Of a DNA stretch of 64,000 nucleotides, positions 1-9,285 are shown in pieces. The first letter of the stretch is position 1. Each line of letters starts with the position of its first letter. The notes beneath the pieces are model-generated. The model was not told the DNA's origin. It was given only the letters and a program-made list of their open reading frames with translations, and did no database searches. The stretch spans positions 62,001 to 126,000 of the forward strand of contig JBBEBE010000001.1 in the NCBI GenBank assembly GCA_040882505.1, given 5' to 3'. Origin of the DNA: JBBEBE01 sp040882505. GTDB lineage: Bacteria > Bacteroidota > Rhodothermia > Balneolales > Balneolaceae. The position numbers were made by a program, and so were the translations under genes.

Positions 1-838
1 CTCGTCCAAGATGTATTCCTCCGCTTCCTGCCTGTAGAATCCAGGTCTCGCTGCCGTCCGGTCGGGAAACCCGCACCGGGTCTTCGAGAAGTGTATGGGA
101 GTGACCTCCGACGATCAGGTCCAGGCCTGTCGTACCTCCTGCTACATCCAGATCGTCCACTCCACTGTTCGATTGATGGCCAAGATGGCTCAGGCAGATG
201 CAGTACTCACACATTCGACGTTCACGTAAATACCGGGTCATCTGGTTCGCCCAGGGAATCGGCTCTCCATAGGCCACCTCTCCTCTCAAGGACTCCGGAA
301 CCGGGGAACCCAGCGCAAAAATTCCGATCCGTATGCCTCCGCGTTCAATGATTCGATACGGTTCGACAAAAGACTCGAGGGGTGTTCCGGAAACCCGGTA
401 GTTGGAAGCGATCCATGGCGGAGACCACCGGGAACCAAGTCTTCCCAACTCCTCCATACCCAATGCCAACTCCTGATCCCCGAGCGCCACGGCATCGTAC
501 CCGGTCTCCTGAATCCAGCGATACTCCACATCCCCTCTCCAGCGCTCCACCCAGACCGAACGTGCTTCCACCACATCCCCGGCATCCAGCAACACAATCT
601 CTCTCCCCTCCCGACGAAACGCTTCAACCCAGCGGGCAAGTTGCTCAAAACCTCCTGCCAATGAGTTCTCTCGTGCATCTTCTCGTCTGGGATCGATCCG
701 GGAGTGGAGATCATTGGTAAAAAGTATACTCACCAGAGGTTCCGACAGGCGAGCTCGCACCACTGCCGGAGTGAGCAACGCTCCTGCCAACGCAATGCTT
801 GTACTCCCCAAAAATCGGCGCCGATCCATCAAAGACAT
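1..838 (-). CDS. Tat-exported metallophosphatase, 5'-nucleotidase catalytic half (partial)
   Basis: The first 279 codons are visible; the 3' end lies outside the window. The N-terminus has a twin-arginine signal (RRRFLG followed by a hydrophobic stretch). The metallophosphatase motifs follow in order: TNDLHSR, LLDAGD, LGDQE, LSHLG and GGHSHT. This is the catalytic N-terminal half of UshA-type 5'-nucleotidases, which hydrolyse nucleotides outside the cytoplasm. The usual GNHE motif reads GDQE here. The start at 838 has an AGGAGG about 13 nt upstream; an alternative ATG at 829 forms TGATG with the stop of the upstream gene. It overlaps that gene, which encodes the matching C-terminal domain, so the enzyme is probably made as two polypeptides. 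Confidence 0.85.
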   Translation of the reverse strand, partial: MSLMDRRRFLGSTSIALAGALLTPAVVRARLSEPLVSILFTNDLHSRIDPRREDARENSLAGGFEQLARWVEAFRREGREIVLLDAGDVVEARSVWVERWRGDVEYRWIQETGYDAVALGDQELALGMEELGRLGSRWSPPWIASNYRVSGTPLESFVEPYRIIERGGIRIGIFALGSPVPESLRGEVAYGEPIPWANQMTRYLRERRMCEYCICLSHLGHQSNSGVDDLDVAGGTTGLDLIVGGHSHTLLEDPVRVSRPDGSETWILQAGSGGIHLGR

Positions 839-1623
839 CGCGAAGCGAGAGCCTCCTGCCCGTCTTCACACTCTTGTTCCGGTGTGATCCGAAGACGAAG
901 GTCCCGGTACGCTTCCAGGGATCGGTACGTTTTCATGTGTGCGGCAATCAAATCCCGAACCCGAACATCGAATTGAGACCGGGTCTCTGCCTCCTGCAAC
1001 ACCGGATACCTCCCACTGGCCAACAGATGGGTCGGGACGGCGACATGATAAAGTCCATCCCGATTCAGATCCGAATAATCGAGCACCACATTGTATGCAC
1101 GATCTCCGGAGATCACCATCCGCAATCCACTCATGGGTAGAGGGCCGGATCGTGCAATTTGATGAGCCAACTCGTCCACCTGGTCTCTGGTGATCCCCAA
1201 GACGGTTACCGGGTCGGGGGCCGGATAGAAATGATAGAGATCCCCCTGTGTTATCGGCCCCGGCTCAAGGTCCGACTGAAAACGTTCCGGATCCAGAAGT
1301 GCCACATGCACAAATGTTTCGGCAATCAACGTTGCTCGATACCGAAAAAGATCACTCATCAGATTCCAGAGAGGGCTTTCCGGTCCCCCTCCCTCCAAAT
1401 CCGACATCAAACGGGCAACCGGTACAGAGTAGTGGTCGGCTTCCATATTGTCCCGATATGTCTGGAGCCATGCGTAAGACTCCGAATCTCCGGGAGCGGG
1501 TCCAATCCGGTAGATGTGGCGAGCAGGAATGGGTTCGGCTTGCTCAAGTGATTCCGTAGACCGGCACCCGGGAACCAGAAGAAGCAGCATGATCGACAAA
1601 GGTAACCAGTTGCTCTGCATCAA
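829..1623 (-). CDS. 5'-nucleotidase C-terminal domain lipoprotein
   Basis: A 264-residue protein with a lipoprotein signal (hydrophobic stretch ending VPGC, Cys near residue 20), so probably membrane anchored. The body matches the 5_nucleotid_C substrate-binding domain that normally follows the metallophosphatase domain in UshA; the stretch LPMSGLRMVISGD near residues 160-172 is typical. The start overlaps the stop of the upstream gene by ATGA, and its own end overlaps the catalytic-half gene. Known UshA proteins carry both halves in one chain; the split into a lipoprotein and a Tat-exported catalytic protein is what the sequence shows here, and their assembly is inferred. Confidence 0.8.
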   Translation of the reverse strand: MMQSNWLPLSIMLLLLVPGCRSTESLEQAEPIPARHIYRIGPAPGDSESYAWLQTYRDNMEADHYSVPVARLMSDLEGGGPESPLWNLMSDLFRYRATLIAETFVHVALLDPERFQSDLEPGPITQGDLYHFYPAPDPVTVLGITRDQVDELAHQIARSGPLPMSGLRMVISGDRAYNVVLDYSDLNRDGLYHVAVPTHLLASGRYPVLQEAETRSQFDVRVRDLIAAHMKTYRSLEAYRDLRLRITPEQECEDGQEALASRCL

Positions 1624-2387
1624 CTCCCTCTCATCATTCGCATCATCAGATCGGACATCCCGATCGGCGTCGTACCCTCGGGAATCTCCAACGCCGACGG
1701 CGATAGTACACCCCGGCGAATTCGAACAGCTTCAATTCGTGTGGTCAATTCCCCGTCTTCCCTGTACTCGATACGAAGCGGAAAACTGTTTCGATTCATA
1801 AACACTTCGACCGGAACGTCCATCTCCAGAAGACCAGAGAGGGATTGACGCCAAAGAGTCTCCAGATACCCCCACGCAACCTGGATCTCGGATGTCAGCC
1901 ATACCGAAACCATCAATGGACGGTCCGGGTGCCGGACCTCAAACTCAACGGCCTGCATGCCCTGAATCTCCATCTTTCGACCCGTCTCGCGAACACGAGA
2001 ATCCCAATCTACCGGTGCCGCCTCCCCTCTCTTCATCTGCCGAATCAGTTGAGCAAGAGCTTCGGCCTCTTCTCCCGTTACCTGAAACGACTCCTGATCC
2101 CGATTGATCAGAACCAGGTTCCTCTGATCATTTCGAACCAAAAACCGGTTGGCATGTACACCACGCATCAATACATGGGAGTGGCTGCTTTCCAAATACA
2201 TCCGCTCAGGCGTTGCACGAAAGTGATACGTGCGTTCGGCCGGAAGCCCCTCCCGAAACTCCTCTACCAGGTAGAAAATCTCTCCTTCGAACGGTGCCTG
2301 AACCGGTTCAGCCCGTCCTGCTGTCATGACAACCGCGATCAGCATCCACCCTATCCCCCCTTTGAATCTTCCTTTCCAACCTCTCAT
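1620..2387 (-). CDS. Secreted DUF4412-like protein
   Basis: A 255-residue protein with a basic N-terminus and one hydrophobic segment (about residues 12-24), read as a Sec signal peptide. The mature part begins FEGEIFYLVEEF and continues with alternating polar/hydrophobic strands. It resembles the DUF4412/LolA-like exported proteins of Bacteroidota, which bind or sense hydrophobic ligands, but I see no catalytic motif. It lies 45 nt after mnmA and overlaps the 5'-nucleotidase lipoprotein gene by ATGA, so it is probably co-transcribed with both. Function unknown. Confidence 0.65.
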   Translation of the reverse strand: MRGWKGRFKGGIGWMLIAVVMTAGRAEPVQAPFEGEIFYLVEEFREGLPAERTYHFRATPERMYLESSHSHVLMRGVHANRFLVRNDQRNLVLINRDQESFQVTGEEAEALAQLIRQMKRGEAAPVDWDSRVRETGRKMEIQGMQAVEFEVRHPDRPLMVSVWLTSEIQVAWGYLETLWRQSLSGLLEMDVPVEVFMNRNSFPLRIEYREDGELTTRIEAVRIRRGVLSPSALEIPEGTTPIGMSDLMMRMMRGS

Positions 2388-2432
2388 GCGTGTCCCTCCA
2401 TATACGTTCCTCTCTTCAACGTACGTCGGGTA

Positions 2433-3578
2433 TCAGGAATTGTTGCACGCATCCAGCTCCAGAAGGTCCGGGTGAAGATTGACCTTGTGTACCCATCCAC
2501 CAGCCACGACATCGGCACCTTCGTAGCAAACAACGGCTTGCCCCGGTGTAATGGCCTCCCGACCGGTTGGGAAGTGTACCTGCATCTCGTTGTCCCCGAT
2601 CATGCGAATCTCACCCGCAGCACCTTTGTCGTTGTAGCGAATCTTCCCGATAATCTCCATGCTCTCTTCGGGCAGTGATTCGTATTTGCCCATGGTCACT
2701 TCCCGGGCAACACAGGTCGTACGAATCAGGTCCTTCTTCTCGCCAATCGTTATGACGTTCGTCACCGGATTGATATCGGTGACATAGACTGGGTATCCCA
2801 TCGGAAGGTCCAGACCCCTTCGCTGACCAATGGTGTAGTAGGGATAGCCTTTGTGGGTACCCACCACCGTTCCATCCTGATCTACAAATTGTCCGTCGGC
2901 CACTCGCTCTTCCAGGCCTTCCACCTGATCATTCAGAAAGCGATGGTAGTTGTCGTCCGGCACGAAACAGATCTCGTAGGAGTCCCGCTTGCCGGCCACA
3001 TTGAGCAATCCGAACTCCCGGGCCAACTCCCGAATTTCCGGCTTGTGATACCGACCCAACGGAAAGATGGTGCGCTCCAAATGCTCTTGCCGAACACCCC
3101 AGAGTGCATAGGATTGGTCCTTGTTCTCATCTTTTCCCTTGGAAATCACATACCTGCCCGCCTCCTCGCGTACATTGGCGTAGTGACCAGTCGATATGTA
3201 GTCACAATCAAGTTGGTCTGCCCGTTTGAGAAGAGCGGCCCACTTGATATGAGTATTACACAGAACACATGGATTGGGTGTTCGTCCGGCCGTATAATCC
3301 TCGACAAAACGGTCGATGACCCAGCTTCCGAATTCGTCCCGAATATCTACGATAAAGTGTTTGAATCCGTGTCGAACGGCAATCTGACGCGCATCATTCA
3401 TCGATTCAACCGTACAGCATCCCGTCTCTTTTCCCAGATCCCCCCCACTACGATGGTAATCCCACGTTTTCATCGTAATGCCGATCACATCATATCCCTG
3501 TTCTCTGAGCATGACTGCCGCAACCGAAGAGTCTACCCCTCCGCTCATGGCCATCAATACTCTTCCTTTGGAACTCAT
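2433..3578 (-). CDS. mnmA: tRNA-specific 2-thiouridylase MnmA
   Basis: A 381-residue cytoplasmic enzyme that thiolates U34 of tRNA-Lys, -Glu and -Gln with ATP and persulfide sulfur. The PP-loop is at the N-terminus (MSGGVDSSVA). NPCVLCNTHIKW holds the first catalytic Cys, and the second lies in YEICFVPDDNYHRF. The tRNA-binding region GHYANV and a C-terminal beta domain are present, and the length is normal. A GTG two codons upstream is possible, but the ATG at 3578 has a GGAG five bases before it. It lies 90 nt after the HNH gene on the same strand. Confidence 0.96.
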   Translation of the reverse strand: MSSKGRVLMAMSGGVDSSVAAVMLREQGYDVIGITMKTWDYHRSGGDLGKETGCCTVESMNDARQIAVRHGFKHFIVDIRDEFGSWVIDRFVEDYTAGRTPNPCVLCNTHIKWAALLKRADQLDCDYISTGHYANVREEAGRYVISKGKDENKDQSYALWGVRQEHLERTIFPLGRYHKPEIRELAREFGLLNVAGKRDSYEICFVPDDNYHRFLNDQVEGLEERVADGQFVDQDGTVVGTHKGYPYYTIGQRRGLDLPMGYPVYVTDINPVTNVITIGEKKDLIRTTCVAREVTMGKYESLPEESMEIIGKIRYNDKGAAGEIRMIGDNEMQVHFPTGREAITPGQAVVCYEGADVVAGGWVHKVNLHPDLLELDACNNS

Positions 3579-3668
3579 ACCCACTCCATGTTATTCACTC
3601 TCGATAACCCGAAAGATAGGCATTTTATAAAAGAAATGATTGGATGGAGACCTCGACACCCTGCCTGA

Positions 3669-4166
3669 TTACATATAGAGATACGGCTTCCAGGGCTCTT
3701 GTACACCCCCCAGGATGTCCCGAAAAAATGTGATGTGTATGGGCCGGTAGGGTTCTTGTTCCAACGGCATCTCTGCCTCTTCCGGTGTTCGATTCCCTTT
3801 GCGAACATTGCAACGATTGCAGGCTGTAACCAGATTCTCCCACGTATCTTTCCCGCCACGACTTTTGGGCATGACGTGATCGAGCGTCAAATCGGATCGG
3901 GTACCACAGTATTGGCAGGTTTGACGATCCCGGCGCATCACATTTCTCCGTGTCAAAACAATTCGGTGATACGGCAGGCGGATAAATCGTCGCATTCGAA
4001 TCACGGATGGATAGACATACTCAGTAGACGGGGTCCGGATTTTACGTTCCGGCGCATCATGCAGAAGGTCGGCTTTCTCCAGAAAAAGAAGCTTCATGGA
4101 GCGTTGAACCGAACAGATGCTCAACGGTTGATAATCTTGATTCAACACAAGTACGTGGGCGTTCAT
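3669..4166 (-). CDS. HNH endonuclease family protein
   Basis: A 165-residue protein. The N-terminal part (MNAHVLVLNQDYQPL, then a basic region) is followed by a zinc-type HNH motif: CQYC near residue 96, LDHVMPKSRGG as the catalytic His segment, and NLVTACNRCN with the closing Cys pair. This is the common stand-alone HNH protein of FCB bacteria; it could nick or cut DNA, but its physiological role is not established. The frame is open for 60 codons upstream, but the ATG at 4166 has AAAGGA seven bases before it and matches the family start. Confidence 0.85.
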   Translation of the reverse strand: MNAHVLVLNQDYQPLSICSVQRSMKLLFLEKADLLHDAPERKIRTPSTEYVYPSVIRMRRFIRLPYHRIVLTRRNVMRRDRQTCQYCGTRSDLTLDHVMPKSRGGKDTWENLVTACNRCNVRKGNRTPEEAEMPLEQEPYRPIHITFFRDILGGVQEPWKPYLYM

Positions 4167-4239
4167 GGTACGTCCTTTTCGGAATCGATCCTGGATACGT
4201 TCATCGCCCCGGATCAGACTCCAAGGCCGGAATCGTACT

Positions 4240-4268
4240 ATTATGTAGGTTTTAGAGTTGAAATTCAA
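4240..4268 (-). promoter_or_regulatory. Candidate sigma-70-type promoter for the HNH/mnmA operon
   Basis: On the minus strand TTGAAT (4263-4268) is followed after 17 nt by CATAAT (4240-4245). It is about 75 nt upstream of the HNH start, in the divergent gap with the ATPase gene. Motif match only. Confidence 0.35.
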
Positions 4269-4377
4269 CTGGCGACTTCCCGCCGCTCGATCAGGATCCC
4301 ACCGTTTCAACTTAGTTGCAAAGCCCCTATTTTGGATCTCAACCAAGATTCATCCCGCCCGAGCCAATCCCGCCATC

Positions 4378-4797
4378 ATGGGAGATACCTACCGACTTGA
4401 ATTGAAATCGATCTTTACGGAAGCTGAGAAGGTTCTCCCCTTCATCGAAACGATTGGTCATCGTGAACAGCTCTCTGAAGAGCTTGTCGACCGGGCGAAG
4501 CTCGCACTCAATGAAGCGGCGTCCAATGCGATTGTTCACGGTAATCGGGAAGACCCCGCCAAGCGGGTAGAGATTCTGGCCACCATCGAACCGGGTACGC
4601 TTCGATTTGATGTACGGGACGAAGGAGACGGATTCGACCCAACGGCCCCGCCCGACCCGGTTCGTAAAGAGAATTTGTTGGAGACGGGTGGACGGGGTCT
4701 CTTTCTCATCCGTGAATATTGTGACAAGGTCTCCTTCGGGGATCACGGCCGCTGTGTCACGCTGCTGTTCGACCGGGATCGTCCACTAAACAATTGA
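4378..4797 (+). CDS. RsbW-like anti-sigma factor / serine kinase ATPase
   Basis: A 139-residue GHKL-fold ATPase of the HATPase_c_2 class. The N-box ALNEAASNAIVHGN is near residues 41-54, the G1 box VRDEGDGFDP near 76-85, and the G2 box GGRGLFLI near 100-107. In characterised relatives (RsbW, SpoIIAB) such proteins bind sigma factors and phosphorylate an STAS antagonist. No sigma factor, antagonist or PP2C phosphatase is adjacent, so the partner is unknown. The frame runs upstream for 40 codons, but similarity begins at MGDTYRLELKS, so the ATG at 4378 is chosen although no Shine-Dalgarno is evident. Confidence 0.85.
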   Translation: MGDTYRLELKSIFTEAEKVLPFIETIGHREQLSEELVDRAKLALNEAASNAIVHGNREDPAKRVEILATIEPGTLRFDVRDEGDGFDPTAPPDPVRKENLLETGGRGLFLIREYCDKVSFGDHGRCVTLLFDRDRPLNN

Positions 4798-4822
4798 CAC
4801 AAAGGCAGAAAAACAGGCCTGT

Positions 4823-6184
4823 CTACGGTGCTTCGATTGCAAGTTGTTCCAGATGGCCGGTCAATACCAACAGTTCGGTTTCGGCCACTTTGGTTGCATG
4901 CATCGCATCCGTCAACCGGCTCTCGGCAGCCAGGTACGCTCTCTGGGATTCCCGAAGCTCAAGAGCACTGATGACCCCCTCCCGGTATCGTTCCAATGCG
5001 ATCTCCATCCGTTCCTCGGCGTTTCTCAAGTTTCCCTGTTCCAATTCGACCATGGACAGTGCGCTCTGATAATCGTTCCAACTCTGCTGCAGGATGGACT
5101 CCAAACGAGCATGCAGTTGCTCCATTGCCAGATCACTTCTACGCATTTGGATGGACGCATTCTCGATCCGTCTCTGGAGGTTGAATCCATCAAAGAGAGG
5201 AAGACGGGCCGTCAAGCCGACATGAAAACCATCCGTCTGGTTGAACCGCATGAATCCACCTCCACCATCGGTCCGGTTGTATCGAAATCCACTGAATACC
5301 TCCAGTTCGGGATACCGCTCTCCCCGAATTTGCCGAAGTTCCAGCTCTGCCAATCGCTTCTCAAGACGTATCTGTTCCAACTGTCGATTTCCACGCTGCA
5401 GACCGGGGTAGAGCTCCTGAAGGTTCAACCGATCATTCAGGACAATCTCTTCTTCGACCCGATACATGCGGGTCGCATCCACTCCCATCTGTTCATTCAA
5501 TTGAATTCGAGCGGTACGCAAGAGCCGTTCCTGTTGCATGACCGCTGCCTGATCTGCACTCAGGTCGGTCTCTGCCTCCAATAGATCATAGTCCGAACCA
5601 ACTCCCAGATCCCGACGGGTTCGAGCAATCTCTACACGTTCCCGTGTCACGTCGACTTGTTCATGGAGCACCTCCAGTTGACGAAAAATCCGAACCATTC
5701 CGATATATCCCCGTACCAACTGTTCGACCGCAGACTCCATCTCGATCTGCAGGTTCAGCTCTCCCATCTCGTCCAATGCACTCAACTCCTCTTGGCGGGC
5801 AAACATCCGGAACCCGTCAAACAGAGTCCAGGTCAACTCCAGACCGGCAGACGTCTGAGTCGATCGAGCACCCTCGGTCTGTTGCGGCTCTGTATCGTTT
5901 CGAAGCTCGAACTGACTGTTCTCGACAGAGGTTTCCCGGGATGCCGTGGCATCCAGAATCGGCAAAAATCCTGCATTCCCCGGTGTATCATTATTGGCTG
6001 CAATATCGGCATCCAGACGGATCAACCGAATCTGGTAATTGTTCTCCAATCCGATTTGGATCACATCCTCGAGCGACAACGTCTCCAACGTGGATGGGCT
6101 CGCCTCTCGATCCTGGGCAGTGAGACCCGTTGTGACCAGAGTCACAAGAAGGAAAGATGTCAGAATACGTCGAAATCGAATCAT
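4823..6184 (-). CDS. TolC-family outer-membrane efflux channel
   Basis: A 453-residue protein with an N-terminal signal peptide (to about LTAQD, residues 20-26) and two repeats of long amphipathic helices rich in Glu, Arg, Leu and Gln, as in TolC/OprM (OEP family). It forms the outer-membrane duct of a tripartite RND pump. Its start overlaps the stop of the pump gene by ATGA, so the order adaptor, pump, channel forms one translationally coupled unit. Substrate cannot be told from sequence. Confidence 0.93.
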   Translation of the reverse strand: MIRFRRILTSFLLVTLVTTGLTAQDREASPSTLETLSLEDVIQIGLENNYQIRLIRLDADIAANNDTPGNAGFLPILDATASRETSVENSQFELRNDTEPQQTEGARSTQTSAGLELTWTLFDGFRMFARQEELSALDEMGELNLQIEMESAVEQLVRGYIGMVRIFRQLEVLHEQVDVTRERVEIARTRRDLGVGSDYDLLEAETDLSADQAAVMQQERLLRTARIQLNEQMGVDATRMYRVEEEIVLNDRLNLQELYPGLQRGNRQLEQIRLEKRLAELELRQIRGERYPELEVFSGFRYNRTDGGGGFMRFNQTDGFHVGLTARLPLFDGFNLQRRIENASIQMRRSDLAMEQLHARLESILQQSWNDYQSALSMVELEQGNLRNAEERMEIALERYREGVISALELRESQRAYLAAESRLTDAMHATKVAETELLVLTGHLEQLAIEAP

Positions 6185-9100
6185 GACAGTTGAGTTACAT
6201 CCATTTGTTCTGCCTTGCGAAGACGCTCATCGGAAACAACCGGCTCCTGTTTCGTTGTCGCCAGATAGCTGTACATGGCCGGTATCACATAGAGCGTCAG
6301 GAAACTTCCGACGATGAGTCCGTAAATAACTGCAATTCCCATCGAAACCCGGCTTTCTGCACCTGCGCCGATTGCCAATGCAATCGGCAGAACACCGAGA
6401 ACCGTCGAGAGGGTGGTCATCAGAATCGGACGAAATCGAACAGCCGCCGCATCCCGAATTGCCTCTTGAAGTTCCATTCCCTGAGCCTGACGCTGATTGG
6501 CAAACTCGACAATCAGAATCCCGTTCTTGGTCACCAGACCGATCAGCATGATCATTCCGATCTGACTGAAAATGTTGAGCGTCTGATCAAAATACCAAAG
6601 TGCAACCAACGCACCGAAGAGTGCCAACGGCACCGTAAACAGGATGATGAATGGATCCCGGAAACTTTCAAATTGTCCGGAGAGGACCAGGTAGACCAGC
6701 GCGAGCGCAAAAAGAAACACAAATCCCATTGCCGCCGAACTGTCGGCATAATCACGTGACTCGCCGGCCAGATCCGTGACAATTCTGCTGTCGAGCACCT
6801 CCTCACCAATACGATTCATCTCCTGAATGCCGTCCCCGATGGTATACCCCGGAGCCAATGCAGCCGAGATCGTTGCAGATGAGTATCGGTTGAACCGATA
6901 GAGTTGAGGCGGGCTACTGCTCTCATCGACTTGAACCAGGTTGTCGACTTGAATCAATTCCCCCCGGTTGTTGCGTACATAAATACTCTTCAGGTCGACC
7001 GGTTGATTGCGAAGGTTTCGCTCCATCTGTCCGATTACCCAATACTGCTTCGAGTCCTGAATATAGAATCCGAACCGGGATCCGCTCAGGGAGAGCTGCA
7101 ACGTTTCGGCGATGTCACGTACCGAAACCCCCAGAGACCGGGATCGATCCCGGTCGATCGAGATACGCAGCTCCGGTCGGTTGAATGCAAGATCCACATC
7201 GGCGAAAGCAAATGCCGGGCTGGTACGGGCGGCCGTCAAAAAATCCGGAATGACCTCCTGGAGCTGTTCAAGGGATTGCGCCTGCAGTACATACTGAACC
7301 GGAAGACCCCCTCGCCGGGCACCAATTGATTGCGGCTGAGAGACAAACGCTTCGGCCGCCGTCAGCCGTGAAAGTTCGGCAGAAATCACGTCTGCTATCT
7401 CTTGCTGTGATCGGTCCCGATCATCCCGGTCTACCAACGAAATAAACCCGAATGCCGTATTGACCCCGCCGGCAGCACCAAACCCCGGAGAGGTCACCGT
7501 ATTCATTGCATCCAGCTCCGGTACCACATCTTGCGTCTTGGCTACCATCTGATTCACATATCGATCCATATACTCGAACGTAGCCCCTTCCGGGCCACTT
7601 GCCATCACGCGCATTTGACCTCGATCTTCAAGAGGAGCTACCTCGCGGGATAATGAATGGTTGATCCAGAATCCGATTCCACCTGCAATGGCCAGAATCA
7701 GAAAAGCCAACCAGCGACGTTTCATGAATGCATCCAGGCTGTCCCGGTAGAGATCATTGATCCAGACAAACCATGGCTCGGTCATGGTATAGAAGCGGTT
7801 CTTCTTCTGATCACTCTTGAGGAGCTTGGTCGAGAGCATAGGAGTGAGCGTCAATGCAACGAAAGACGATATGGCCACCGCCCCCGCAATAACGACCCCG
7901 AATTCCCGAAAGAGACGTCCCGTTGTTCCTCCCAGGAAGAGAATCGGCATGAAGACCGAGACCAGAGCAAGAGATGTGGCAATCACGGCAAAAAAGATCT
8001 CCCGGGATCCGACAATCCCCGCTTCCATGACCGGCAATCCCATCTCCACCTTGGCGTAGATATTTTCCAGCACAACAATCGCATCATCAACCACCAGACC
8101 GATGGAGAGCACGATGGCCAGAAGCGTCAACACATTAATCGAAAAGCCTGCCAGAAACATCACGAAAAACGTCCCGATCAAGGCGATCGGGATAACCACA
8201 ATCGGGATCAATGTGGTGCGCCAGTCCCTGAGAAACAGAAATATGATCAGGATTACCAACAACAGTGCCAGAAAAATCGTCTGCTGAACTTCCGAAATGG
8301 AGTCCTTGATGTATTCGGTTGTATCAAATCCCGTTGCCAACTCGATATCTTCCGGAAGATCCAGCCGGATCCGGTCGACCCGATTGTAGAACTCCTCGGC
8401 GATCGCAAGCTGGTTGGATCCTGGTTGCGGAATGACCACGATTCCGACCATCGGGACACCATTTCGTTTCAGAACGGTTCGTTCGTTCTGGGCTCCGAGC
8501 TCTGCACGACCCACATCCTGAAACCGAACCACGCGTCCGCCCGACTCTGTCAGAATCATCTGTCTGAAATCATCGACTGTCTGCATTCTTCCCATCGTAC
8601 GAACCGTCATCTCGGTCTGTGCACCCTCTATCGAGCCGGATGGAAGTTCCACATTCTCCCGCAACAGCGCCTGACGTACATCCAGTGGAGTCAATCCGTA
8701 TCCCGCCAATCGGATCGGATCCATCCAAAGTCTCATGGCGTATTGACGCTCCCCCCAAATACGAATCTCGCTCACCCCTTCAATGGTCTGAAGCTGCTCC
8801 TTGAATGTGTTCTCGGCGATAAAACTGAGATCCATCAAGTCCCGCTCCGGACTATTGATGTTGATGAAAATGATCGGCGATGCATCGGCATCCGCTTTGG
8901 TAACTGTCGGAGGTTCGGCATCCACCGGCAAGTTCCGCTGCGCACGTGAAACCCGGTCACGCACATCGTTTGCGGCCGCCTCCAGATCTACATCGACATT
9001 GAACTCCACCGTAATGTTGCTCATGCCCTCACGGCTCACCGATGCAAGCGTCCGTATCCCGGCCACAGCATTGAGTGACTCTTCCAGAGGCTCGGTTAGC

Positions 9101-9285
9101 TGGGATTCGATCACATCGGCACTGGCACCCACATATTCTGTACGAACCGTCACAACAGGAGGATCGACCGATGGGTATTCCCGCACACCCAACAGGAAAA
9201 AAGCGATGACCCCGAACAGGACAATCACAATGGAGAAGACGGATGCCAATACCGGGCGGCGAATACTAAGGGAGCTGATACTCAT
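6181..9285 (-). CDS. RND-family efflux pump, hydrophobe/amphiphile exporter (AcrB/MexB type)
   Basis: A 1034-residue inner-membrane proton antiporter. The first TM starts near residue 10, followed by a periplasmic porter domain, a central TM bundle and a second half with the same design. The proton-relay pair is visible in SIGLVVDDAIVVLENI (TM4), and the Lys of TM10 in LVTKNGILIVEFAN. Length is typical of HAE-1 pumps. It overlaps its neighbours by ATGA at both ends. Drug, bile or solvent export is the family role; the actual substrate is unknown. Confidence 0.96.
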   Translation of the reverse strand: MSISSLSIRRPVLASVFSIVIVLFGVIAFFLLGVREYPSVDPPVVTVRTEYVGASADVIESQLTEPLEESLNAVAGIRTLASVSREGMSNITVEFNVDVDLEAAANDVRDRVSRAQRNLPVDAEPPTVTKADADASPIIFININSPERDLMDLSFIAENTFKEQLQTIEGVSEIRIWGERQYAMRLWMDPIRLAGYGLTPLDVRQALLRENVELPSGSIEGAQTEMTVRTMGRMQTVDDFRQMILTESGGRVVRFQDVGRAELGAQNERTVLKRNGVPMVGIVVIPQPGSNQLAIAEEFYNRVDRIRLDLPEDIELATGFDTTEYIKDSISEVQQTIFLALLLVILIIFLFLRDWRTTLIPIVVIPIALIGTFFVMFLAGFSINVLTLLAIVLSIGLVVDDAIVVLENIYAKVEMGLPVMEAGIVGSREIFFAVIATSLALVSVFMPILFLGGTTGRLFREFGVVIAGAVAISSFVALTLTPMLSTKLLKSDQKKNRFYTMTEPWFVWINDLYRDSLDAFMKRRWLAFLILAIAGGIGFWINHSLSREVAPLEDRGQMRVMASGPEGATFEYMDRYVNQMVAKTQDVVPELDAMNTVTSPGFGAAGGVNTAFGFISLVDRDDRDRSQQEIADVISAELSRLTAAEAFVSQPQSIGARRGGLPVQYVLQAQSLEQLQEVIPDFLTAARTSPAFAFADVDLAFNRPELRISIDRDRSRSLGVSVRDIAETLQLSLSGSRFGFYIQDSKQYWVIGQMERNLRNQPVDLKSIYVRNNRGELIQVDNLVQVDESSSPPQLYRFNRYSSATISAALAPGYTIGDGIQEMNRIGEEVLDSRIVTDLAGESRDYADSSAAMGFVFLFALALVYLVLSGQFESFRDPFIILFTVPLALFGALVALWYFDQTLNIFSQIGMIMLIGLVTKNGILIVEFANQRQAQGMELQEAIRDAAAVRFRPILMTTLSTVLGVLPIALAIGAGAESRVSMGIAVIYGLIVGSFLTLYVIPAMYSYLATTKQEPVVSDERLRKAEQMDVTQLS

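Noticed and set aside
4798..4825. ACAGGCCTGT palindrome as terminator between the ATPase and TolC genes
   Set aside because: The arms leave no loop and the repeat abuts the tolC-like stop codon; not a convincing terminator.
7657..8949. 430-codon plus-strand ORF inside the RND pump
   Set aside because: Antisense to a pump gene with all diagnostic residues; His/Gln-rich nonsense sequence.
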